Of a stretch of 64,000 nt of DNA, positions 44,867-53,208 are shown piece after piece. How positions within the stretch are numbered: position 1 is the stretch's first letter; the number at the start of each line of letters is the position of its first letter. Made by a program: the position numbers and the translations under genes. This DNA comes from an uncultured Clostridiaceae bacterium (lineage in GTDB: Bacteria > Bacillota > Clostridia > Clostridiales > Clostridiaceae): positions 1 through 64,000 of the forward strand of contig CAMJGD010000019.1 of the NCBI GenBank assembly GCA_946405135.1, in the 5' to 3' direction. The notes beneath the pieces are model-generated. The model ran no database searches. It worked only from the letters and a program-made list of their open reading frames with translations, and was not told where the DNA came from.

Positions 44867-45943
44867 ATGGAAAATTATAAAATTAGGTATGAAAAACTTA
44901 AGGAAGAGTTTGAGACCTATCAAAATTTTGCAGAAGGTCAGATTCAAATACTAAATGAGAAAAATATAAAGCTTGAAAAAAATCTGGATGCTTTAGTAAA
45001 TATAGTGGAAATAAGCAAATACATAAATTCTTACTTAAGTGATGATAATTTGATACCTATGATTAATGATATGATAATAGGTATCCTTGGAGTAAAATAT
45101 TCTTCAATATATTTAAGGGAAAATGGAAATTTAATGATCAAAGCTACTAATGTAAATAGTAAGTATGCAATGAGTATTAAAAATGAGTATTTGAGAAGAA
45201 TCGAAAATGGTAAACCTTTTATATTGAATAGTAAGGAATCCCTTTTTAAAAATAATTCGGATAGGGAGGAAGTCCACTCCGTAATAGGTGTTCCCATACA
45301 AATAAGAGACAAATTTATTGGCTACATACTAGTAGGGCATACCTTATGGAATTTTTTCACCTATGATCATATTAAATTTATTTCTTCTATAGCTAATCAA
45401 ATAGCTATAGCTATAGAGAATAGTATCTTATATAAAGAAATTCAAGAAAGGGCTAAAAGAGATCCACTTCTTAATATATATAATAGGAGATATTTTCTAG
45501 ATTTTATAGAAAAAAGGATAAAAGATAATCAAGAAGATGAATTTGCTTTAGTTATGATGGATATAGATAATTTTAAAAATGTGAATGATAACTATGGCCA
45601 TCAATTTGGAGATGAAGTTTTAACACAGACTGTAAAGTTAATTGTAGATAATCTTTCTTCTGAAGATGTAGTAGCTAGATATGGTGGAGAAGAGATAGTA
45701 ATTTATATAAATAAAGTTGAAAGCTATAATGAAGTGTTTGAAAAAGTGAATTATTTAAGATTTCTTATAGAAAATAATAATATAAAATTGAAGGATAAAG
45801 AAAAATCTATTACTGCAAGTTTTGGACTTAGCTACTATCCTAAAAGCGGTAGAAGATTAGAAAGAATATTAAGCGTTGCAGACAGATTGCTGTATGAAGC
45901 AAAACGATCAGGAAAAAATAAAGTAATTGCAGATGTTAATTGA
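44867..45943 (+). CDS. Diguanylate cyclase with GAF sensor domain
   Basis: The 358-residue protein has a coiled-coil N-terminus (about 1-45), a GAF domain (about 50-185) and a GGDEF domain (about 195-358). The active-site loop reads ARYGGEEIVIY, an active variant of GGDEF, with MDIDNFKNVND upstream for metal and nucleotide binding. It should make cyclic di-GMP from two GTP. The product-inhibition I site (RxxD five residues before the loop) is absent: the sequence is SSED. There is no membrane segment. It is probably co-transcribed with the YajQ gene upstream, and a terminator follows. Confidence 0.92.
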   Translation: MENYKIRYEKLKEEFETYQNFAEGQIQILNEKNIKLEKNLDALVNIVEISKYINSYLSDDNLIPMINDMIIGILGVKYSSIYLRENGNLMIKATNVNSKYAMSIKNEYLRRIENGKPFILNSKESLFKNNSDREEVHSVIGVPIQIRDKFIGYILVGHTLWNFFTYDHIKFISSIANQIAIAIENSILYKEIQERAKRDPLLNIYNRRYFLDFIEKRIKDNQEDEFALVMMDIDNFKNVNDNYGHQFGDEVLTQTVKLIVDNLSSEDVVARYGGEEIVIYINKVESYNEVFEKVNYLRFLIENNNIKLKDKEKSITASFGLSYYPKSGRRLERILSVADRLLYEAKRSGKNKVIADVN

Positions 45944-45970
45944 CGGTTTAGTAATAGCCGTCTTTTTATT
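45942..45970 (+). terminator. Terminator after the cyclase gene
   Basis: The stem gacggtt (45942-45948) with agccgtc (45956-45962) is followed by a T-run. Confidence 0.75.
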
Positions 45971-46048
45971 TTATATATTATATTTAAAATAAAATCATAT
46001 AAATGTATCATAATATTATAATAAGATTAATATTTAAGAGGTATTTGT

Positions 46049-47212
46049 ATGGAAAAAAGAAAACTTATGAATTTAATAAAAAAAGAAGAAGGTATAAAAC
46101 TAGATTTTAAGCAGAAACTAGAGTTAAGCATTGAAAGCGGAAGAAAAGAATTAGCAAAAGATGTTTGTGCTATAGCTAATTCTAGAGGCGGCAGAGGGTA
46201 TATAATAGTTGGCATAGAAGACAAAACTAAAAAGATTATAGGATTAAAAGAAGAAGATATGTTTACTGAAGAACAGATACAGCAGATAGTAAGCTCAAGA
46301 TGTGAACCTCCTATACCTATTTCTGTAGAAGACTTTGGAATAGATAATAAAAAAATAGCCATTATAATCATATATGATGGCATGCAGAAACCTTATCAGC
46401 TAAGAGAAAATGGAGCTTTTTATATAAGAAGGGGCTCGACTACTGATAACATGAGGAAAGAAGAGCTTATAGCTGCTTTTGAAGAAAATTTAAGTTTTAA
46501 TATAGAAATATGTCCAATAATGAAAAGCAGTCTAGAAGTTATTAATTATGAAATTGTAGACAGGTATTTTGCTTCTAAGGGCATTGATGTGAATGATGAT
46601 AATAGAGAGTTCCTTATGGAAACCACATCTATTGTATATAAGGATAAAGAAACAGGAGAGCTTAAAGCTACTTTAGGAGGGCTTTTAGTTTTTTCAGATA
46701 TTAATAGCTTATATGTTCCTCATAATATGATTAAAATAGTAAATAGAATAAAACCTGACATGGATGAGTTCATAATAGTTCAAGGGAATTTACTTCATAT
46801 TATTGATGAGTGTGAAGAAATTTTAGAAAAAATATTCCCCATTAATTATCCTAAGCAGGCTATATATGAAGGAATTAAAAATGCAGTTTTATATAGGGAT
46901 TATGGGGATTACTATAAGGAAATTCAAGTTATTATAAACTATAATAGCACTGTGGTAATAAGTCCTGGAGGGCTTATTAGGGAAAACTTATGGAATAGTA
47001 GCAGAGACTATTCTAAAAGAAATATGTGGCTTTATGAAAAATTGATAACTTTAGACAGAAGAAAAAGGTTTATACAGAGTGGAACAGGTTTTGGAAGAAT
47101 GAAAAATGCATTTAAAAACAAAGGGAAGGTAGTTTTTATAAATTCTAAATGGGATAATAATTTTAAAATAATATATCCTGGTGTTAATGCTTTTTTAAAA
47201 GCTAAGGAATAA
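46049..47212 (+). CDS. AlbA_2/Schlafen-domain ATP-binding protein
   Basis: The 387-residue protein has an N-terminal AlbA_2 (Schlafen-type) domain (about 10-150). Its motifs are KLDFKQKLELS, KDVCAIANSRGGRGYIIVGIED, EPPIPISVE and the end motif YIRRGSTTDNM. The middle and C-terminal parts resemble the reduced HATPase-like region often found in these putative transcriptional regulators, but no clear winged-helix domain is seen. It is probably a nucleic-acid-binding regulator; some relatives act in anti-phage or RNA-processing roles. SD AAGAGG precedes ATG 46049. It stands alone. Confidence 0.8.
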   Translation: MEKRKLMNLIKKEEGIKLDFKQKLELSIESGRKELAKDVCAIANSRGGRGYIIVGIEDKTKKIIGLKEEDMFTEEQIQQIVSSRCEPPIPISVEDFGIDNKKIAIIIIYDGMQKPYQLRENGAFYIRRGSTTDNMRKEELIAAFEENLSFNIEICPIMKSSLEVINYEIVDRYFASKGIDVNDDNREFLMETTSIVYKDKETGELKATLGGLLVFSDINSLYVPHNMIKIVNRIKPDMDEFIIVQGNLLHIIDECEEILEKIFPINYPKQAIYEGIKNAVLYRDYGDYYKEIQVIINYNSTVVISPGGLIRENLWNSSRDYSKRNMWLYEKLITLDRRKRFIQSGTGFGRMKNAFKNKGKVVFINSKWDNNFKIIYPGVNAFLKAKE

Positions 47213-47376
47213 TATTATTTATGAAGTTATTGTAAAAATTTGAATGTAATTAAAAAATCAATATGTAAATAAAATATTAAGCTTAAATCTTTCTATTGAA
47301 AAAATTTTCTGAATATTATATAATCATATCAATGGTAAATGTTTTCACCTAAAATATTATATAAGGGGTGTTTAAA

Positions 47377-47790
47377 ATGATACATGTATTTTGCAGCGAA
47401 AGAGGAGCAGGAAAGACAAAGGCATTAATCCAAATGGCAAATGAAAAGGTAAAAGATGTTAAAGGAACTTTTGTGTACATTGATGATGATAAGGGACCTA
47501 TGTTTGAACTTGACAGCAGGATAAGATTTATCACCACAGAAGATTTTAAATTAAAAGATTATGACGAATTTTATGGTTTTTTGTGCGGCATCCTTTCAGA
47601 AGATTATGATATTGAGACCATTTTTATTGATGGATTGCTTAATATTGTTTCTGGAGATATTAAAGATGCGGCACATTTGTTTTTAAAGATGGAAAAATTA
47701 GCTCACAATTATAGTTTGGAGTTTTATATAAATGTAAATGGTGAATGTGAAGAAGAAATGCCTGAATTCTTAAAGAAATATGTGGCATAG
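47377..47790 (+). CDS. Small P-loop protein of unknown function
   Basis: The 137-residue protein has a short Walker A-like motif at its N-terminus (HVFCSERGAGKTKALIQMAN), a strand FVYIDDDKG and a Walker B-like strand IETIFIDGLLNI. The rest looks like a minimal P-loop NTPase fold truncated after strand 5 (LEFYINVNGECEEE). ATG 47377 is chosen because AAGGGGTG lies about 7 bases upstream; the GTG at 47368 is part of that SD. It is monocistronic with its own terminator. No named family is recognised; it could be a nucleotide-binding regulator. Confidence 0.75.
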   Translation: MIHVFCSERGAGKTKALIQMANEKVKDVKGTFVYIDDDKGPMFELDSRIRFITTEDFKLKDYDEFYGFLCGILSEDYDIETIFIDGLLNIVSGDIKDAAHLFLKMEKLAHNYSLEFYINVNGECEEEMPEFLKKYVA

Positions 47791-47882
47791 ATTAAGTATG
47801 ATTTTAGGAAAAGTTAATAAACTAAAATATGTTGATTTTTAAATTCCGTGGTGCAAAACCATATATTAAATAATTTTGTGTT

Positions 47883-47932
47883 AAAAGCTAAAAAGAGTTT
47901 CAATCTACTCTTTTTAGCTTTTTAGCTTTTTA
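47883..47932 (+). terminator. Terminator after the P-loop gene
   Basis: A perfect 16-bp stem, aaaagctaaaaagagt (47883-47898) with actctttttagctttt (47907-47922), is followed by T-rich sequence. Downstream to 48099 no T-box or other leader element for tyrS is visible. Confidence 0.85.
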
Positions 47933-48099
47933 GGAGTATTTTAGTTAATTTCCTGTATATAATATTATTTGCTTTTACACAAAGCCTAAGTTGTGATAAA
48001 ATTTATAAAAGTAGATGCTATTTAACATCAAATCTAGCAATAAAATAATAAATTATTTATATATAAAATTTAATGCATAAAAGAATAGGAGGCTTAAAT

Positions 48100-49320
48100 A
48101 TGGAGAGTGTATATCAATCACTTATGGAAAGAGGATACATAAAGCAGTTTACTCATGAAGAAGAAATAAAAGAGCTATTGGAGAAAGAAAAAATAACTTT
48201 TTACATAGGATTTGATCCCACAGCAGATAGTTTACATGTGGGTCACTTTATTGCACTTATGTTTATGGCACATATGCAAAGAGCAGGGCATAGACCTATT
48301 GCACTGATAGGTGGAGGTACTGCTATGATTGGGGATCCTAGCGGAAAGACAGATATGAGAAAAATGCTTACTAAAGAAGAAATTAATCATAATGTAGAGA
48401 GTATTAAAAAACAAATGGAAAGATTTATTGATTTTAGTGAAGGCAAAGCCATAATGGTTAATAATGCAGACTGGTTACTAGGATTAAATTATGTTGAATT
48501 TATAAGAGATATAGGAGTTCACTTTTCTGTAAATAGAATGCTTTCAGCAGAGTGTTTTAAGCAGAGAATGGAAAAAGGATTATCCTTTCTTGAATTCAAC
48601 TACATGCTTATGCAAGCTTATGACTTTTTTGAACTTAATAAGAGATACGGATGTATTGCAGAGTTAGGTGGAGATGACCAGTGGTCTAACATGATTGCAG
48701 GAGTAGAGCTTATAAGAAGAAAAGTACAAAAACCTGCTTATGCTATGACATGCACACTATTAACTAATAGTGAAGGAAAGAAAATGGGTAAGACAGAAAA
48801 AGGTGCTTTATGGCTTGATAAGGAAAAAACATCTCCTTATGATTTTTATCAATATTGGAGAAATATAGATGATGCGGATGTTGAAAAATGTCTTTCACTT
48901 TTGACCTTCCTTTCTATGGAAGAAGTTAAAAGGCTTTCAAGCCTTGAAGGATCCCAAATAAATGAAGCAAAAAAAGTACTTGCTTATGAAGTTACAAAGC
49001 TTGTACATGGAGAAGAAGAAGCTGAAAGGGCAAAAACTGCAGCAGAAGCTCTATTTGGTGCTGGGGGCAACATGGAAAATGTTCCTACAGTAACTATAAG
49101 CAGAGATAAAATAAATTTACCTCTTATAGATATATTAGCAGATACAGGAATAGTTCCTTCAAAAGGAGAAGCTAAAAGGCTTATAAAGCAAAATGGTCTT
49201 TCTCTTAATGATGATAAGGTAACAGATGCTTCCAGGGTGTTAGGTGAAGAAGATTTTAAAGAGGGTATCGCTTTAATAAGAAAAGGTAAAAAGAGTTATC
49301 ATAAAATAGTGGTAGAATAG
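48100..49320 (+). CDS. tyrS: Tyrosyl-tRNA synthetase
   Basis: This 406-residue class I synthetase charges tRNA-Tyr. It has [17 protein letters not shown] (HIGH-type), [12 protein letters not shown], the KMSKS-type [13 protein letters not shown] and a C-terminal S4 RNA-binding domain (about 340-406: [17 protein letters not shown]). ATG 48100 is chosen because AGGAGG lies 7-8 bases upstream; the ATG at 48073 lies before that SD. No T-box is visible upstream, unlike trpS. A terminator follows. Confidence 0.97.
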   Translation: MESVYQSLMERGYIKQFTHEEEIKELLEKEKITFYIGFDPTADSLHVGHFIALMFMAHMQRAGHRPIALIGGGTAMIGDPSGKTDMRKMLTKEEINHNVESIKKQMERFIDFSEGKAIMVNNADWLLGLNYVEFIRDIGVHFSVNRMLSAECFKQRMEKGLSFLEFNYMLMQAYDFFELNKRYGCIAELGGDDQWSNMIAGVELIRRKVQKPAYAMTCTLLTNSEGKKMGKTEKGALWLDKEKTSPYDFYQYWRNIDDADVEKCLSLLTFLSMEEVKRLSSLEGSQINEAKKVLAYEVTKLVHGEEEAERAKTAAEALFGAGGNMENVPTVTISRDKINLPLIDILADTGIVPSKGEAKRLIKQNGLSLNDDKVTDASRVLGEEDFKEGIALIRKGKKSYHKIVVE

Positions 49321-49329
49321 AATTTTCAA

Positions 49330-49376
49330 GCATGCACTAACTTTAAATATTTAATGGTTACTGCATGCCTTTTTTA
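49330..49376 (+). terminator. Terminator after tyrS
   Basis: The stem gcatgcactaac (49330-49341) with gttactgcatgc (49357-49368, one mismatch) is followed by a T-run. Confidence 0.82.
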
Positions 49377-49448
49377 TTTAGATTTCATAATCTTATACGA
49401 TAATAAAATAAAGAATAACTTTTTAAAAGTTTGAAGGAGGGAGAAAAA

Positions 49449-51767
49449 ATGCCAACGATTTGGAATATAAACAGCACCTATGCCATTAATAATAAAAAAG
49501 TAGCAACAAAATTGACTTTTGAAACTGGAGAGAAGTTTTCAGCAAGAGTTATAGATATGAATGGAGATAAAAAAGAAGTAGTATTGAGATTATTAGATGG
49601 CTGGCAATTCCCTGCTGAACTTGAAAACACCAAGGATATTTCTAAAAATAGCGTATTAAGGTTCCAAGTAGAAGGGTATGAAAATGGTAAGTTAATAATA
49701 AAGCAAATTAAAACTGAAGGCAATCAAGAAGAACAAACAGAAAGTTCTTTGCAATCCATATTAGAGGAAAATGGTTTTGACAAAAGTGACGTAGATATTT
49801 TAAAGAGTATGATTAAATACAATATGCCTTTAACTAAGGAAAATATATCTAAAGTAAAAAGCATACTTGATTTTAAGGAAAAGATAGGTAAAGATGCTGA
49901 GGAAGAGGAAAATTTTATAAAAAATTATATTTCCAGTAAAAATGTATCCCAAGATAGTAAAGAAGGAAAAAGTATAAGAGATACTTTAAGAGAATTTTTT
50001 AAAGAGTTTAAAAACCTATCAAAAGAAGATGTATTATTGTTTTTGGAAAATAATATAGACTTTAATAAAGATAATATAGATAGCTTTCAGAAGATATTTA
50101 AAGATTCCTTAGGACTTTATAAAGAAATTGAAGAGATAAAAGGCATAGCAGAAGAAGACAATAGAGATGTAATTTCCATAGATGTTCAAAAAAATTTAGA
50201 TTCAGAAATACCTATTAAAGATATTGAAACTGAATTAGAGTCTGTTAAGGTTGAAGAGGAAGGGGAAAGCTTAGAGGACTCTTTAAAAAATATTTTGCAA
50301 GATATATTTAAAAATAATGTGGAAATAGATAAAGATGCTGTGGAACATTTAAAGGACATATTAGATATATTTAATAAAGATAATTTGGTAAATAATATAA
50401 AGGATAAACTTGGAGAAGAAGATATAGATTTAATTATAAAAGACATATTAGTAGGAGACGTTAATGAAGAAGATCTTGATAATATTAGAAGTATTGTTAC
50501 AGTGTCTAAAGAATCTGTAGATAATTTAAATGATCAGATTAAATCTGCAGTAAAAAATCTTTTTGCACAGGATTTTATTTTATCTGAAAATGAAATAAAT
50601 AAAACTGTGGACACTATTAAAACTCAATTTGTAGAAAAAAATATGATGTCTTTTATGAAAGGTATAGCAGAGCTTTCAGATAAAATCAGTATGTCTTTAG
50701 GAATAATGAGTGGAAACATGGAAATTAATGTACTAGGAGGAACAGTAAATGAGGGTGAAACTTCAAATAATGTCCTTAATCTGTTAAAAAATTTTTCTCA
50801 AGATAAAGATATAGTAAAGCTTTTAGTTCAAGATATATTATATGATAAAAAATTTGATATGAGCCAAAGTGATTTAGAACATTTGAACAGACAGCTTAGA
50901 AATTTAACTGATAATGATATATTAAATGAAATAAAAAATGTTTTTCAAAATAGTGATAATGATGGGGCTTTTGTAAAAGATTTAAACTTTAGCACAAAAG
51001 ATGTTGAGAATATATTTAATAATATCTTAAAAAGTGACATTAAATTTACTGAAGAAGATTCTGGAAAGATAATCAATTCACTAAAAGAATTTTTAGGAGC
51101 AGAAGAAATAAGTGGCAATATTTCTAAAGATACCATAGTAAATGCCATAAAATCAAAAACAGAAGAAACTCTATTGAAGGAATCTAAAATTAATATTTCT
51201 AATGGGGCTAAGGATACTTCAGAAATAATTAAGGAACAAATAAGCAGTAAAAATGATTTTATTAAAGGCATAATTAAAGATATAATTGATAATAAGCCGG
51301 GATTTAAATCTGAAGCTTACCACAACGCCTTAGATTTTATAAAAAGTAATATTAATGATTTTAAATTATTTAATACTTTATCAAATCAATATTATTATCT
51401 AGATATTCCTGTAACCTTAAATAATAATGAATATCCATGTAAGTTGATGATAAAAGATGAAAGAGAAAAAGGCAAAATTATTGATTCAAAGAATGCTAAA
51501 CTGGTGATAAGCGTGAAAACCAATCATATTGGCATGGTAGATGGATACATAAAAGTGAAAGATTTTAGGATGAGCATAGATATTAAATGTGAAGAAAAAT
51601 GGGTAAAAGTATTAGATATGGCCAAAGGAAACCTTATAAATTCTTTAGAAAATATAGGTTATGAAGTAAAAGTGAATGTAGAAAGAAGAATTAAAGAAAG
51701 CAACATAGCAAATTGTAGAGAATTTTTTAATGATTCGGATCTTTCAGCTTTAGATGTTAAGGTATAG
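49449..51767 (+). CDS. Large acidic YlqG/FliK-like protein
   Basis: This 772-residue hydrophilic protein is rich in Lys, Asp, Glu and Asn, with many short LKDIL/IKDII-like helical segments. It has no membrane span or signal peptide. A folded N-terminus (about 1-95, SH3-like strands such as FSARVIDMNGDKKEVVLRLL) and a C-terminal domain (about 640-760) resemble the hook-length-control/FliK-like layout. In Bacillus ylqG precedes ylqH, an FlhB C-terminal homologue, and the next gene here is exactly such a homologue, which supports a YlqG assignment. SD AAGGAGGGAG lies before ATG 49449. Function is unproven. Confidence 0.7.
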   Translation: MPTIWNINSTYAINNKKVATKLTFETGEKFSARVIDMNGDKKEVVLRLLDGWQFPAELENTKDISKNSVLRFQVEGYENGKLIIKQIKTEGNQEEQTESSLQSILEENGFDKSDVDILKSMIKYNMPLTKENISKVKSILDFKEKIGKDAEEEENFIKNYISSKNVSQDSKEGKSIRDTLREFFKEFKNLSKEDVLLFLENNIDFNKDNIDSFQKIFKDSLGLYKEIEEIKGIAEEDNRDVISIDVQKNLDSEIPIKDIETELESVKVEEEGESLEDSLKNILQDIFKNNVEIDKDAVEHLKDILDIFNKDNLVNNIKDKLGEEDIDLIIKDILVGDVNEEDLDNIRSIVTVSKESVDNLNDQIKSAVKNLFAQDFILSENEINKTVDTIKTQFVEKNMMSFMKGIAELSDKISMSLGIMSGNMEINVLGGTVNEGETSNNVLNLLKNFSQDKDIVKLLVQDILYDKKFDMSQSDLEHLNRQLRNLTDNDILNEIKNVFQNSDNDGAFVKDLNFSTKDVENIFNNILKSDIKFTEEDSGKIINSLKEFLGAEEISGNISKDTIVNAIKSKTEETLLKESKINISNGAKDTSEIIKEQISSKNDFIKGIIKDIIDNKPGFKSEAYHNALDFIKSNINDFKLFNTLSNQYYYLDIPVTLNNNEYPCKLMIKDEREKGKIIDSKNAKLVISVKTNHIGMVDGYIKVKDFRMSIDIKCEEKWVKVLDMAKGNLINSLENIGYEVKVNVERRIKESNIANCREFFNDSDLSALDVKV

Positions 51768-51787
51768 CGTAAATAGGATGGTGTGAT

Positions 51788-52057
51788 ATGAAGCATAGAA
51801 AAAAAGCTGCAGCTTTAAAATATGACAAAGGTTATGATGCCCCAGTAGTTACAGCAGCTGGTATGGGGCATATAGCTGATAAAATAATAGAAAAGGCTCA
51901 AGAAAGTGATGTACCAGTAGTGTATAATAAAGAATTAGCAGATCTTTTAACTAAAGTGGATGTTGGAGATTATATTCCTCAAGAATTATATGAAGCAATT
52001 GCACACATAATAGCTTATGTAACGGATATTGATAAACTCATAGATGAAGGGCGTTGA
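51788..52057 (+). CDS. FlhB C-terminal-like protein (YlqH family)
   Basis: This 89-residue protein matches the cytoplasmic part of the FlhB/YscU export switch after its cleavage site (AALKYDKGYDAPVVTAAGMGHIADKI ... VPVVYNKELADLL ... GDYIPQELYEAIAHIIAYV). The membrane part and the NPTH autocleavage motif are absent, so it resembles the cleaved fragment alone, as in Bacillus YlqH. It follows the YlqG-like gene by 20 bases and is probably in the same transcript. It may modulate flagellar export. No other flagellar genes lie nearby. Confidence 0.9.
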   Translation: MKHRKKAAALKYDKGYDAPVVTAAGMGHIADKIIEKAQESDVPVVYNKELADLLTKVDVGDYIPQELYEAIAHIIAYVTDIDKLIDEGR

Positions 52058-52064
52058 TAAAATA

Positions 52065-52751
52065 ATGGCTTTATATGCTATATCAGATCTTCATCTGGCT
52101 TTAAGCGGTGATAAACCTATGGATGTGTTTGGAGATCACTGGTATAAGCATGATGAAAAGATCAAAAATAATTGGATTAATAGTATAAAAGATGAGGATA
52201 CAGTTCTTATATCAGGAGATATATCTTGGTCAATGAATATGGAAGAAGGTAAAAGTGATTTAGAATGGATACATAAGCTTCCCGGCAGAAAGATAATTGT
52301 AAAAGGAAATCATGACTACTGGTGGGGAAGTATATCTAAACTAAATGGCATGTATCAAAATATGCATTTTATACAAAACAACTTTTTTACTTATGAGAAT
52401 TTTGCTATATGTGGTACAAGAGGCTGGATGTGTCCAGGAGGAGATAATTTTACAGTTCATGATGAAAAAATATATAAAAGAGAGATTATAAGATTAAGAT
52501 TATCTTTAGATGCGGCTGTAAAGTCTGGATTTACTAAATTTATATGCATGGTTCATTATCCACCAACCAATGAGAGATTTGAAGAGTCAGAATTCACTAA
52601 AATATTTAAAGAATATGGAGTGTCTATGGTGATTTATGGACATCTGCATGGACCGGCTTTAAGAAGGGTGTTAAATGGAGAAAGAAATGGTATAAAGTAT
52701 ATAATGACTTCTTGTGATTTTATAGACTTTAATCCTGTAAGAGTGTTATAA
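52065..52751 (+). CDS. Metallophosphoesterase
   Basis: The 228-residue calcineurin-like phosphoesterase has the two-metal motifs YAISDLHLAL (D-x-H), VLISGDISW (G-D), VKGNHDYWW (GNHD), CMVHYPPTN (H) and IYGHLHGP (GHxH). The substrate is unknown. ATG 52065 is chosen because the family starts just before the first metal motif and no SD fits the upstream ATG at 52044. It starts 7 bases after the FlhB-like gene and probably shares its transcript. A terminator follows. Confidence 0.9.
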   Translation: MALYAISDLHLALSGDKPMDVFGDHWYKHDEKIKNNWINSIKDEDTVLISGDISWSMNMEEGKSDLEWIHKLPGRKIIVKGNHDYWWGSISKLNGMYQNMHFIQNNFFTYENFAICGTRGWMCPGGDNFTVHDEKIYKREIIRLRLSLDAAVKSGFTKFICMVHYPPTNERFEESEFTKIFKEYGVSMVIYGHLHGPALRRVLNGERNGIKYIMTSCDFIDFNPVRVL

Positions 52752-52754
52752 AAA

Positions 52755-52793
52755 ATAGTAACGGTGTTTAGCAAGCATCGTTATTATTTTTTT
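52755..52793 (+). terminator. Terminator after the phosphoesterase gene
   Basis: The stem agtaacggtg (52757-52766, G-U pairs) with catcgttatt (52776-52785) is followed by a T-run. Confidence 0.75.
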
Positions 52794-52812
52794 AAAAAAC
52801 TTTGTTATATTA

Positions 52813-52841
52813 TTGACAACTATATCTATATATCGTAATAT
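52813..52841 (+). promoter_or_regulatory. Promoter of the arsR-sulfur operon, with possible operator
   Basis: TTGACA (52813-52818), a 17-base spacer and TAATAT (52836-52841). An inverted repeat, tatatct (52822-52828) with agatata (52852-52858), brackets the -10 and could be the ArsR operator. Confidence 0.7.
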
Positions 52842-52884
52842 ACAAATATAAAGATATATTATTAGAAAGAGGTCATAGTTATAT

Positions 52885-53181
52885 ATGGACAGAAATTACA
52901 AACAATATGAAGAAATTGCTGAATTCTTAAAAGTACTTGCTCATCCCGTTAGATTATGCATAGTAAGTGGACTCTTAAAAAGTGGCGGATGTAATGTAAG
53001 CCATATGCAGGAATGCCTTGAACTACCACAATCTACTATATCACAGCATCTTCAGAAACTTAAAAGTGCAGGCATAATAGAAGGAGAAAGAAATGGGCTT
53101 GAGATAGTTTATAGTGTAAAAGATGAAAGAGTTAAATTACTTGTTCAGGATTTAATAATCAAAATCGCAAAGGAACAATAA
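52885..53181 (+). CDS. ArsR family winged-helix regulator
   Basis: This 98-residue repressor-type protein has helix-turn-helix residues in LPQSTISQHLQKLKSAGI and a wing with GLEIVYSV. It has three Cys (RLCIV, GGCNV, QECLEL). The family senses metals or, in SqrR/BigR-like members, reactive sulfur through a Cys pair. Because the next gene, 27 bases downstream in the same transcript, is a persulfide-handling fusion enzyme, sulfur sensing is a reasonable inference. The SD (AGAGG) before ATG 52885 is modest. It probably represses its own promoter at 52813-52841. Confidence 0.9.
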   Translation: MDRNYKQYEEIAEFLKVLAHPVRLCIVSGLLKSGGCNVSHMQECLELPQSTISQHLQKLKSAGIIEGERNGLEIVYSVKDERVKLLVQDLIIKIAKEQ

Positions 53182-53208
53182 AAAATAATTTTTATAGGAG
53201 GATAATGT

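Noticed and set aside
47933-48099. A T-box or other leader for tyrS
   Set aside because: I looked for the ggtggtaccgcg motif and a TAC/TAT specifier and found neither in this region.
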